A stretch of 63,292 bases of DNA from Catenovulum agarivorans DS-2 (GTDB lineage Bacteria; Pseudomonadota; Gammaproteobacteria; Enterobacterales; Alteromonadaceae). Under the pieces are notes generated by a model. It saw nothing but the letters and a program-made list of their open reading frames with translations. It was not told where the DNA came from and made no database searches. Every line of letters begins with the position of its first letter. Position 1 is the stretch's first letter. Shown here piece by piece: positions 10,053 to 18,758 of the stretch. The stretch spans positions 1 to 63,292 of the forward strand of contig NZ_ARZY01000028.1 of the NCBI RefSeq assembly GCF_000568405.1, written 5' to 3'. The position numbers and the translations under genes are program-made.

Positions 10053-10627
10053 ATCGGTGTAACCCTTGATTTAATTAGTGATGTTATTTTTGTATATGAT
10101 TGAGCCTAGCTAACTTAAATCATTAACATAAATTAAACATGATTAATTATAACCACTTTTCAATCACATTCAATCACTTTTACTCTTTAAAGTAAATTTT
10201 TTGTAAATTTAATATATCAACATGTACACATAAAACCACACTACGACATAAACTATTGATTTAATAGCACAAACCAAAACACTACGATTCAGCGTATATT
10301 TTAAAAAAGATTAAAACACTCATATCCTGGTTGGTTTTCAGTCAAATGCAGTCAACCAGACTAGTTCATAAGTGAACCAATAGCTAAGTATGATCGATTA
10401 ATAGAATATCGCCAGTTGTTGTTATGACAGCTTAACTCAAACCGTATGAAAATATTGACAGGCAAATAGGATGGCGGGATGGTTATATTTAACTGAGATT
10501 TTTAATACATGCACCAAATAAATCACAATAGACCATAAATGATCAATTATGAGTAAATTATCATTGACATTTATTTCACTCAATTTATTTTGTTAGTAGA
10601 AAATTACATTAACGTTGCGGTTTTAAC
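10053..10627. other. Divergent intergenic region, 575 bases
   Basis: Long AT-rich spacer between the receptor and the divergent binding-protein gene. I see no credible ORF. It holds tandem TTCAATCAC repeats (10159-10177), an imperfect dyad CTGGTTG...CAACCAG (about 10327-10360), and another dyad around AATGATCAATTA...ATCATT (about 10536-10565). The length and dyads suggest two separately regulated promoters. Confidence 0.6.
10159..10185 (-). promoter_or_regulatory. GTGATTG-type direct repeat before the TonB receptor
   Basis: Read on the minus strand this is GAGTAAAAGTGATTGAATG followed by TGATTGAAAA: two GTGATTGA boxes about ten bases apart, one helical turn. It lies 107-133 bases upstream of the receptor start. 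Similar boxes precede both PL24 genes, suggesting one regulator acts on all three. The binding protein is not identified. Confidence 0.4.
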
Positions 10628-11491
10628 ATGGCTCATTGGGTAAAGCTATTTTTGTTACTCTTTTCATTTCACTCTTATGCAATCGATACCGTAAAAATAG
10701 CTACGGGTCATTCTCACACGGATATTCGCTACCTTTACAATAAAGAGTTGTTAATAAAAGCACTAGAAGTCACCTCAAGCTCATTTGGCCTATACCAACT
10801 AAGCGTATTGAAAGGTGCAATTCCAAACCCTAGACGACTCAACGCGCTAAAACAAGGCGTAGTACTCAATGTCGCAGGCATGCTGGCAAATGACAATTGG
10901 GACCGCAACGCAATAAGAGTAAAAACCCCCATTCGACGTGGGATCTTCAATTATCGTCTGCTGCTAATCAATAAAAACAATTTAAGCAAGTTCAAACATA
11001 TATCGTCTATTGAGACATTGAAGACATTGAGTGTGGGATTACGCCGAGGGTGGAAAACACATAAAATCATGCAACACTTGGGCTTTAATGTCGCAAGCTC
11101 ACATAATTATGATTCTTTATTTGCGATGCTCAATAAAAATCGTTTTGATTACATTCCCCGTGGTGTTCACGAAATTTACCCCGAGCTTGCAGCTCAATCT
11201 AAGCAGTTCAAGAATTTAACCATAGAACCCAAACTAGCTATATATATGCCATTACCTGAGTATTTTTACGTTTCGCCGCTTACTCCTAGTTTAGCCGTTA
11301 GACTAGATCACGGTATAAAAATATTGCTTGAAAACGGCTTTGTCGACCAACTTTTAGACCAATATTATGGTGATTTTATTCATCAAGCTGACATAAATAA
11401 CCGCACGATCATTAACGTGGGCAACCCCTTTATTGATCAAAGCCAGAAGCTACAAACACCACATCAGTGGTACAACAAACAAGAGAACTAA
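10628..11491 (+). CDS. Periplasmic substrate-binding-like protein (orphan)
   Basis: A 287-residue exported protein (signal about 1-18) of the type II periplasmic binding protein fold, as in extracellular solute-binding family 3. Visible are a family-like beta-alpha pattern, IRRGIFNYRLLLINK in the central region, and the LAVRLDHGIKILLENGFVDQLLDQYY C-terminal stretch typical of such proteins (amphipathic helix before the end). No permease or ATPase is nearby. It shares layout with the 282-residue protein at 32.2 kb (a xPRGVHEIYPEL / FPRSILDIRREL correspondence). It may be a sensor or helper rather than a transporter part. It ends three bases before the isomerase-like gene, so the two are one operon. 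Confidence 0.6.
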   Translation: MAHWVKLFLLLFSFHSYAIDTVKIATGHSHTDIRYLYNKELLIKALEVTSSSFGLYQLSVLKGAIPNPRRLNALKQGVVLNVAGMLANDNWDRNAIRVKTPIRRGIFNYRLLLINKNNLSKFKHISSIETLKTLSVGLRRGWKTHKIMQHLGFNVASSHNYDSLFAMLNKNRFDYIPRGVHEIYPELAAQSKQFKNLTIEPKLAIYMPLPEYFYVSPLTPSLAVRLDHGIKILLENGFVDQLLDQYYGDFIHQADINNRTIINVGNPFIDQSQKLQTPHQWYNKQEN

Positions 11492-11494
11492 CCC

Positions 11495-12367
11495 ATGATA
11501 AAATTAACGCATAAACTTTTTTCCACACTCATATTGTTATCTCTGTCGTGGATCAGTCACGCGCAAGATATTCAATATTCACAATTACCAATTAGCGTAC
11601 AATTGCATTCAGTCAAAGACGATGTAATTGCCGACTTTGAAGGAACTTTGCGCAAAATCGCCGATATCGGCTTTGAAGGTGTTGAATTTGCAGGCCGTTA
11701 CGGGCCGTATCAGAACGATCCAAAGGGATTAAAACAATTTTTAAACACTCTCGGGTTAAAAGTCAGTGGGGCACACATTGGTGTACCACAACTACGAGGT
11801 CAGAAAGGTGATGAAAACCTCGCATTTTTAAAGGCATTAGGCGCTAAACTGTTAATTATTCCTCATGATCCAAGAATAGATAATCCAGCCAAAATCGACG
11901 AGCTGATGCAAGAGCTAACCACACTGTCAGAAAAGGTAAATGAGATGGGGATGCATCTGGGTTATCACAACCATTCTAAAGAGTTTAAAACCTTTAAAAA
12001 TTCGACATATTGGGACTATTTAGCGCAAAATACACCGAAAAATTTCTTCTTACAATTAGACATTGGTTGGGCAAACTACGCAGGTGAAAATCCACATGAA
12101 TACATCAAAAAATATCCAAACCGCACACTCACAACCCACATTAAAATTCGCACCGTAAAAGACAAAGCGTTAATGGATAAAATTGACCGTAGCTCTGCTA
12201 TTGTTATCGGCCAAGATAAATTCAACTGGCCAGCTTTAGTTAAAACAATGAAGGACTATGGCGGAACTCAGTGGTTGGTTGTGGAGCAAGAAGAAACCCA
12301 TGTAGGCCAAACCCGCATGCAAGCGGTAGAAGCTTCGTACCATGGGCTAAAACGCTTGCTTAACTAA
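11495..12367 (+). CDS. Exported sugar phosphate isomerase/epimerase-like protein
   Basis: A 290-residue TIM-barrel protein of the AP_endonuc_2 / xylose-isomerase-like family, with an N-terminal signal peptide (about 1-23, ending SHA-QD), so periplasmic. Motifs: FEGVEFAGRYG near residue 50, LGYHNHSKEF near 155 and LQLDIGWANYAG near 190, where His/Glu/Asp metal ligands normally sit, then HIKIR. Exported members of this family cannot act on phosphorylated cytoplasmic sugars. In several bacteria they work with Gfo/Idh/MocA oxidoreductases and DUF1080 proteins on 3-keto-glycosides (recalled family knowledge). Two such oxidoreductases follow on the other strand. The exact reaction is unknown. Confidence 0.75.
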   Translation: MIKLTHKLFSTLILLSLSWISHAQDIQYSQLPISVQLHSVKDDVIADFEGTLRKIADIGFEGVEFAGRYGPYQNDPKGLKQFLNTLGLKVSGAHIGVPQLRGQKGDENLAFLKALGAKLLIIPHDPRIDNPAKIDELMQELTTLSEKVNEMGMHLGYHNHSKEFKTFKNSTYWDYLAQNTPKNFFLQLDIGWANYAGENPHEYIKKYPNRTLTTHIKIRTVKDKALMDKIDRSSAIVIGQDKFNWPALVKTMKDYGGTQWLVVEQEETHVGQTRMQAVEASYHGLKRLLN

Positions 12368-12392
12368 TCAACTCGGACTCAGAATAATAACG

Positions 12393-13490
12393 TTAAAGCG
12401 CATCCGCTTTCTGCTGAGCTAGCATGCTAAGCTCAGCGGCTTTAAAAGTATGCGCTTGGCTCATCGCATTTTCTGTGCGGTTAATCACATCCAAAATCAA
12501 CTGGCCGAAATATGGAAAAGACGACTGACCAAAACAGTCGATTTCTCTTTCTTTTTCGCCTGTCGTAACAAATATTTTAGACGCGGGCGCTTGCCGCGCT
12601 ACATCATTATATTTACGGCATTCAATATTCCCTTCTGTACCAATAATAAAAGTACGGCCGTCTCCCCAAGTGGCTTGACCATCAGGGGTAAACCAATCTA
12701 CTCGACTGTAAAATGATGCACCATTATTTCCCGTCATTGAAACTTCGCCAAAATCTTCTAAGCCTGGTTTATCAGCGTTATTTAAATTAGTTGCGCGAGC
12801 AAAATTGATACATGCGTCGGTCGCGCCTGCGTAAGTTAGAAACTGCTCAACTTGATGAGAGCCGATGTCGGTTAAAATGCCACCATAACTATTTTTATCA
12901 AAAAACCAATCGGGCCGAGTACTTTTTGCCAAACGATGCGGAGCTAAATTAATAACTTGCAGTACCCGACCAATAACGCCCTGTTTAATTAATTCGCCAG
13001 CTTGCCAAGCAGCTTCATTGTGTAAACGCTCTGCATAGTACACTGCATATATTCGTTTTGTTTCGGCAACAACCTGCTTTACTTTGTCAAGTTGCTCCAG
13101 TGTAGTAAACGGTGACTTATCGGTGAAATAATCTTTACCCGCTTGCATGACTTGAATGCCAATATCTGCGCGTAAATTGGGTACTGCGGCACTGGCAACC
13201 AATTGCGTATCAGTATCTTGCAAAATTTGTTCAAAGCTTTCTGCCACAATAGCTTGAGGATAGCGTTGGCAAAATGCAGCGAGCCTTTTTGCATCTGTAT
13301 CATAGACATATTTTAAAGTCGCGCCAGCTTGCAATAAGCCATTGGTTTGACCATTGATATGACCGTGATCTAAATACGCAACCGAAAAGAAAAATTGGTT
13401 TGGCTCAACAACTTTGACCGACTGACCCACAGGCGCGTAATTCGCGCCGTCTTGCATATTTGCTTTATCTGTTTGTGGTTTTTCTGACAT
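12393..13490 (-). CDS. Gfo/Idh/MocA family oxidoreductase
   Basis: A 365-residue NAD(P)-dependent sugar oxidoreductase family member. The first ~30 residues are a polar extension, then a Rossmann domain (VAYLDHGHINGQ, a variant glycine-rich region, YVYDTD, and DKSPF where most members have EKP) and the alpha/beta C-terminal domain with GGILTDIGSHQVEQF, which carries the usual catalytic Asp and His. No signal peptide is seen, so probably cytoplasmic. Its ATG overlaps the stop of the upstream transporter gene by one base (TAATG), showing translational coupling. It probably oxidises or reduces a sugar from the polysaccharide pathway. Confidence 0.85.
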   Translation of the reverse strand: MSEKPQTDKANMQDGANYAPVGQSVKVVEPNQFFFSVAYLDHGHINGQTNGLLQAGATLKYVYDTDAKRLAAFCQRYPQAIVAESFEQILQDTDTQLVASAAVPNLRADIGIQVMQAGKDYFTDKSPFTTLEQLDKVKQVVAETKRIYAVYYAERLHNEAAWQAGELIKQGVIGRVLQVINLAPHRLAKSTRPDWFFDKNSYGGILTDIGSHQVEQFLTYAGATDACINFARATNLNNADKPGLEDFGEVSMTGNNGASFYSRVDWFTPDGQATWGDGRTFIIGTEGNIECRKYNDVARQAPASKIFVTTGEKEREIDCFGQSSFPYFGQLILDVINRTENAMSQAHTFKAAELSMLAQQKADAL

Positions 13491-14881
13491 TAGATATAAC
13501 CCATTTTTACCATAGTTGAATATGTAACACTGGCCAATACAGTGATAATACAGATGGCCATTAATATATTGATGACGATTCTGCTATTACCTTGAGGCAT
13601 CGCATCGCCCAAATACGCTTTACTGTTGTTTAACAACGCCCAGCCGATATAAGCAATTGGTAATAAAAATCCGCATATTGCTGAGGTGGGTAAAATGACA
13701 TATGGCCCCATAGTTGACCAGACAAATACACCGAGTACCGCTGGTGTTGGAGCAAGCAATGCGAGCTTGTATTTCAAACTGTTTTCAGGCCAGTTAAACA
13801 TGGCTGCGGCGGCAGAACCACAGCACAACATATGCATCACTAACGAACCCACTGCCATGCCTAAAATACCAACAGCGAAAATCAATCGGCTGGTAAATTC
13901 ATCTAGCCCAGCGGACATAAACATGGTACCAGCTTGTGTAGGAGACAACTTACCTGTAATTCCCATATCAGACCCATAAAAAGCGCCAGCTGCAGCAATT
14001 GAGATTAAGCTGGTCACCAATATATAGGGTACAACCAAACCTAATCCGATATCGTAGCGAGATAATTCTGCATGGTCAGCAGTCCATTTTTTATGTAAAA
14101 GTGTATAGCCATAAATAAAGGTCATATTAATACCTACAGCGCTACCCAGTGCAGCCATAACAACGGTTACCCCCTGTTCAGTATCTGGCAACGATTTTGG
14201 TATATAACCCGTAGCAACGGCTGCCCAATCAATCTTGCCGTTAATAGACGCCACAATTACAACCCAAGCAAAAGCTAATACAATTAAACCACTGAGTATT
14301 TTAATGCCTGTTTCAAAAAACGTGACTGCATTCGATTTGCCTGTTTCGTGGTCGCCATATTTCCACGCGGTAAAAGCCACACCAGCCCACGCAATAATTG
14401 CCAATAGCAGCAAGTAGAGGTCACGCTTAAGCGTTTCTTGCGGGTCTATGGTAAAACCAGTGGTCACTGTAATAATTTCTTCCATCATCCCAGCACTTAA
14501 GGGGTAATGGGCAAAACCCCAAATAATACTCGATGCAAATGCCGCAATCGCCCAGCCCCAAGCAATGGGCCTGTTCACGTGTTTTTTCATTGAATCAAAT
14601 GGCTTCTTTTGTGTATGTAATGTTTGGTGCGACAAAACGAACAACATAATACAACCAATCAGCATAGAAATGGGCTGTACCCATAACAGTTCGTATCCAA
14701 ATAAGGCTCCAATGGTCAGCGAAGTAACCGCACTGCCCCCACCCAGTGTCATTGCACCTTGCAACCAACCTGGGCCACTTAATTTTACATACGCAGGTAT
14801 ACGTGATAACGCTGGCTTTTGTGCCAACGCTTGCAAAGCAGCTAACTCGGCTTGCTGCTTTTGATATGATGAATCTGACAT
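13490..14881 (-). CDS. Nramp-like inner-membrane transporter lacking the metal-binding motif
   Basis: About 463 residues with roughly 11 hydrophobic segments. The first segment (GPGWLQGAMTLGGGS then IGALFGYELLW) aligns with the start of Nramp metal transporters. But the DPGN metal-binding motif is replaced by LGGG at about residues 46-49, and no Met-Pro-His motif is visible in the sixth segment (region GINMTFIYGYTLLH). The protein therefore probably does not carry Mn/Fe and may move another solute, possibly a sugar or its product. It is coupled to the downstream oxidoreductase and follows a second one by 46 bases. I chose the ATG at 14881 over an in-frame TTG five codons earlier because a GGGGG ribosome site sits just before it. 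Confidence 0.7.
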   Translation of the reverse strand: MSDSSYQKQQAELAALQALAQKPALSRIPAYVKLSGPGWLQGAMTLGGGSAVTSLTIGALFGYELLWVQPISMLIGCIMLFVLSHQTLHTQKKPFDSMKKHVNRPIAWGWAIAAFASSIIWGFAHYPLSAGMMEEIITVTTGFTIDPQETLKRDLYLLLLAIIAWAGVAFTAWKYGDHETGKSNAVTFFETGIKILSGLIVLAFAWVVIVASINGKIDWAAVATGYIPKSLPDTEQGVTVVMAALGSAVGINMTFIYGYTLLHKKWTADHAELSRYDIGLGLVVPYILVTSLISIAAAGAFYGSDMGITGKLSPTQAGTMFMSAGLDEFTSRLIFAVGILGMAVGSLVMHMLCCGSAAAAMFNWPENSLKYKLALLAPTPAVLGVFVWSTMGPYVILPTSAICGFLLPIAYIGWALLNNSKAYLGDAMPQGNSRIVINILMAICIITVLASVTYSTMVKMGYI

Positions 14882-14927
14882 GACATCAGCCCCCAAAATA
14901 AAATTCTTTAATTGTGTTTATTGTTAT

Positions 14928-16076
14928 TTAACGATACGACTTGCTCATATCGACTTTTGCCTGTTTATTCGACTTTTTTCGAAGTTGTGACGATGCAATC
15001 TTATCGTCTAACGCATGCTGATAAGCTTTACGGTCAAGTGGCAATGACACTGGTTGATTTTTCCACGTCGACATTAACATCGCGTTAGCGATATCTAAGG
15101 ACGCAAGCCCTTGCTCTGCAGGTGCAATTAGCGCTTCACCTTGGGTTATTGCGGCGGCAAAGTTATTCATGATAATTGCATGTTGATTAACCACTTCGTT
15201 GATTTCGATGGCCGTTTCATCGACTGAAGGCATACCGAACATATCGTCAGTAGTTGCACAAAACTCTGCGACACTTTGATCATTTAATTTTTGCACAAGT
15301 TTACCTGAATCAAAGTGCAAACTGCCCTTGTCACCTATAATGTCAAAACGATTAACGCCAGGCGCTTCACCAGTCGAACCAACAAACACACCAGTCGCTT
15401 TATTTGGGTAGCGTAAATAGGCTGTTACTTCATCTTCAACTTCAATATTGTGATACTTGCCAAATTCGCTAAATGCACTAATTTGGCTTGGTACACCACA
15501 GATCCACTGGAAAATATCTAAGTTGTGGATGCATTGATTAACCAACAAACCGCCCCCCTCGCCTTTCCAGGTTGCACGCCAATCACTTACTTGGAAATAA
15601 ATTTCCGGCCTAAACCAGTTGGTCATAGTCCATTGTGTTCTTTGTAATTTACCCAACACACCACTCTCTACAATATGCTTCATTTTGGCATAGGTGGGGT
15701 CTGTTCTTTGATTCAACATCAGCGCAAATTGACAGCCTGGTTGCTGAGTCGCCAATAATTGTTCTCCCTCGAATGAAGACAGACCAACAGGCTTTTCTAA
15801 CATTACATGAATATTTTTATTCAACGCATATTGAGCGATCTCAAAATGGGACATAGTGGGTGTGGCAATTAAAATGGCATCAATTACGTTGGCATCAATT
15901 AATTTTTTATAGTCGCTAAAGTGCTGTGCACCTATTTCATCGGCAAGGTCAGTTTTATTTCTTGAACACAATGCCGTAATTTTAAACCCAGAAACCTCAC
16001 CGTTTCTGATATTTGCAATATGTTGTTGGGCTATATTACCTAACCCAACAACTCCTAACCTGATCAACTCACTCAT
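14928..16076 (-). CDS. Gfo/Idh/MocA family oxidoreductase
   Basis: 382 residues from the chosen ATG at 16076, which has GGAGA just upstream and opens straight into the Rossmann fold (LGVVGLGNIAQQHI). EKPVGL near residue 95 is the family's catalytic-lysine motif. GGGLLVNQCIHNLDIF near 180 is the C-terminal-domain signature with the catalytic His/Asp region. No signal peptide. First gene of a three-gene minus-strand operon with the Nramp-like carrier and a second oxidoreductase. Two different oxidoreductases bracketing a transporter suggest successive oxidation/reduction of an imported sugar such as a 3-keto derivative. The substrate is not determined by sequence. Confidence 0.88.
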   Translation of the reverse strand: MSELIRLGVVGLGNIAQQHIANIRNGEVSGFKITALCSRNKTDLADEIGAQHFSDYKKLIDANVIDAILIATPTMSHFEIAQYALNKNIHVMLEKPVGLSSFEGEQLLATQQPGCQFALMLNQRTDPTYAKMKHIVESGVLGKLQRTQWTMTNWFRPEIYFQVSDWRATWKGEGGGLLVNQCIHNLDIFQWICGVPSQISAFSEFGKYHNIEVEDEVTAYLRYPNKATGVFVGSTGEAPGVNRFDIIGDKGSLHFDSGKLVQKLNDQSVAEFCATTDDMFGMPSVDETAIEINEVVNQHAIIMNNFAAAITQGEALIAPAEQGLASLDIANAMLMSTWKNQPVSLPLDRKAYQHALDDKIASSQLRKKSNKQAKVDMSKSYR

Positions 16077-16293
16077 CTTCTCTCCGCTACAATTTGGCCT
16101 GACCATCTTACTAAAAGTAGCAAATTTACTAGTAAAATTAAACAATTAATTATAGTTAATCTGAGCTATCTGTTGTTCAGCATTCAAGTTTTTAGGCTGG
16201 GAAAAGTGTCACGGTAGGATAAATTGGTTAGATGCATTGAATACTTGACAAGCCAATGCTCAACTTGCGCTGAGCATTAGCTACCACAACGTT

Positions 16294-18465
16294 TTACTGT
16301 GGCAAGAAATTTCGAATGTCTATTGGGGTTGCGTGGTTGTTACCACCATTGTTCGCACCTGTAATCCACCAGTACACCATACCAGCATCTGAGCAATCAA
16401 ATTTATTGGTTTGAAAATCGACGATGCCGTCTTGCTCTGCATAAGCAAGCATATCCCAAATGTATCTAATACCTGGGTGCTTGTGCACTTTTGCCCAATC
16501 CCAATATTCGATCGGAGTTTGTAAACCAACGTTTTGATCGCCTATTTGATGTTCAGTAACACCGAAATCTAAAATCTGTTGCCAAGTAAAATAGTCACCA
16601 CTATCGTCATTAGCTGGGTGATGAGACACAACATGTACATGTTGAATAGCATTAGGTTTGGCAGCCTGCAATGCGTATCCAATCAAGTCTGGTTCCCCAG
16701 CTTCAATTATCCACAGTGGGTCTTGCGCACTTGAAGCATTAATCGCGTCGACTAAATCTTGTGTCGCACCTTGTTGATCGGCTCGGCAATTATAATAATT
16801 GCGCAAGTTGTTAAACGGTCCAAATAATTTGATACCTTCAGCAGTTAAATTATGTAGAACCTTTTGCCTAACCGCTTCGTTTTTAGCATTAATTTGTTGC
16901 AGTCCCTTATTCTTAAAAGGGTCTAAGTCACACGAATGGGATAGATGTACCAAGCGTTCTGACAATCCAGTGTGTTGCAGCAAACCAAACATCACAGGGG
17001 TTGCACCAATATCATCAGGATCTGGAGAATTACCATCAATAACGATAGCTAGGCGGCCTGGCGGAGGATTAACAGTATCTAACTCTACGTCAGTTACATA
17101 CCTATCCCAAAAAGCATGAACTGAATTAGCCTTATTATTTAACTGAAAAATCCACCAACTCTCGACTACATCTGAAAAATCAACTCCCCCTTTAGGAATC
17201 GAAGAGTGATAAGCATTAAAACCACTTTTTTCAATGATTTCGACGGCTTGCTGCCACAACTTTCGAGCGTGTTTTTTCGGGTTGTCTTGGCTAGTCGCTG
17301 CTGCCAACCACTTGCTTTGAATATCGACGTATTGAGGTGTTACATCACCTCTGCGGCCCTTGCGGATAAATTTACGCTTAGGTTTGTTGCCATCGGCAAT
17401 CGCTTGATAATTAGTATTTGCTTTAACATAAATAAGGTCTTGCAAAGTTGTTTTATCTTCATTCCATTGGCTATGTTGAACAACAATAACTCGCTGTTTA
17501 ATAGTCGATTTTTCCATGCCATCTTCGATAAGTTGTTTGACCCAGTCGGCTGTAAAATCAGATTGGCCAGCCTCCTGAACCCATACTTGCCCACCTTTAG
17601 ATAAAATTGCTTTTGCACGTTTTGCGACCCGCTCGACCGAAGCTTGCCAATTAGACTTAGCATCCGTCCATCGAACGTTCTCTCGACCAAAAGCCTGCTT
17701 AAACAAAGCGTTAGCTTCAATATATTTACCGCCTTGAATACCCGTGCTACCAGCAACTGCAAAATAGTTTAACTGAGCAAAATCGTCGTCCGCTAACATT
17801 GACCCCAAAGCAGCCACCGCATGAACATCATCCGCGTCAGGCTGCAAATCAAATTGAGCAATTAATAAATCATGAGCAAAATCAAAACTTGGGCGACCAA
17901 AGCGCTGGTGATCATGCGGAGCAAATTCTATTTGCTGCCAGCGCCCTCTAGCCCATGCAGTGCCACCATGCTCCGGGATTTCGCCGTTGGTACTAGTGAC
18001 TGATTCGATTGCAATTTTATCACCAGTTTTTAACGAGATTTTTGGCCAGGTATGCTGCATAGGTTTAAGATCTTTATTTGAACCAGGGCCAATATAAGGT
18101 GCTTTAAACACAGCAACATTTTTATCATTGACTAATAAACGATAGATAGGCTCACCGTCTTCTTCTGTCATGATAGTAATAGTGACGTCATATAAACCTG
18201 AGTCACCTTCAAACTGTTTGCTCGCTTGGGCAAACAAATTACGATTCTCAACGATTCGCGCATCAATCGCGAGTGCATTCCTATCCGTGTCTTTGTAATA
18301 AGGCACATCTCCTTGGTCTAGTATCGAAAAATCTTCAATCGCTCGTAACGTAATAGTTGACGCAACTTGCGCCGAAGTATTTTCTGTCTTTTTTTGCTTA
18401 TGATCTTGCTGTGCGCAGCTCAATGCTAGGGTAGAAACTAATAAGGGTAATAAGATTTTTCTCAT
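16294..18465 (-). CDS. Lipoprotein with a novel N-terminal module and two nucleoside-hydrolase-like domains
   Basis: 723 residues with a lipobox (ALSC at about 17), so membrane-tethered outside the cytoplasm. Three parts are visible. Residues about 40-175 form a beta-rich module with VPYY, RNALAI and ending ARGRW, shared with the C-terminus of the DUF5060 enzyme at 54.0 kb. Residues about 195-450 hold one nucleoside-hydrolase-like domain (LQPDADDVHAVAAL). Residues about 465-723 hold a second (DGNSPDPDDIGATP, ending CSDAGMVYWW). The Asp clusters resemble the Ca-binding site of nucleoside hydrolases and Sde182-type domains. The second domain is homologous to the single-domain protein at 47.6 kb. 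Probably a secreted glycoside-acting enzyme of unknown specificity. Confidence 0.65.
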   Translation of the reverse strand: MRKILLPLLVSTLALSCAQQDHKQKKTENTSAQVASTITLRAIEDFSILDQGDVPYYKDTDRNALAIDARIVENRNLFAQASKQFEGDSGLYDVTITIMTEEDGEPIYRLLVNDKNVAVFKAPYIGPGSNKDLKPMQHTWPKISLKTGDKIAIESVTSTNGEIPEHGGTAWARGRWQQIEFAPHDHQRFGRPSFDFAHDLLIAQFDLQPDADDVHAVAALGSMLADDDFAQLNYFAVAGSTGIQGGKYIEANALFKQAFGRENVRWTDAKSNWQASVERVAKRAKAILSKGGQVWVQEAGQSDFTADWVKQLIEDGMEKSTIKQRVIVVQHSQWNEDKTTLQDLIYVKANTNYQAIADGNKPKRKFIRKGRRGDVTPQYVDIQSKWLAAATSQDNPKKHARKLWQQAVEIIEKSGFNAYHSSIPKGGVDFSDVVESWWIFQLNNKANSVHAFWDRYVTDVELDTVNPPPGRLAIVIDGNSPDPDDIGATPVMFGLLQHTGLSERLVHLSHSCDLDPFKNKGLQQINAKNEAVRQKVLHNLTAEGIKLFGPFNNLRNYYNCRADQQGATQDLVDAINASSAQDPLWIIEAGEPDLIGYALQAAKPNAIQHVHVVSHHPANDDSGDYFTWQQILDFGVTEHQIGDQNVGLQTPIEYWDWAKVHKHPGIRYIWDMLAYAEQDGIVDFQTNKFDCSDAGMVYWWITGANNGGNNHATPIDIRNFLPQ

Positions 18466-18758
18466 ATACTCACTGCTTATTTATACTTTGACCAATTTAC
18501 TTAAATATGGTTTGAACTACAGGTAGTTCGACTCAACACAATGCTCGTCAAAATTTGACTGAATATGAAAGAGTATACAACAAAACCCCACCAAAAATAG
18601 CATTAACAACCATTTTTAAACATGCCCAACCACATTTGTAGCATACACCTGTCGAATAGTTAACCAAAAGTTTACATTTGAAACTAAATTAAAGGTTGAT
18701 GCTTTTATACTAGCCGCCAATTTTGCCATTAACACAGCATAAACTTATAAGGTGAACA

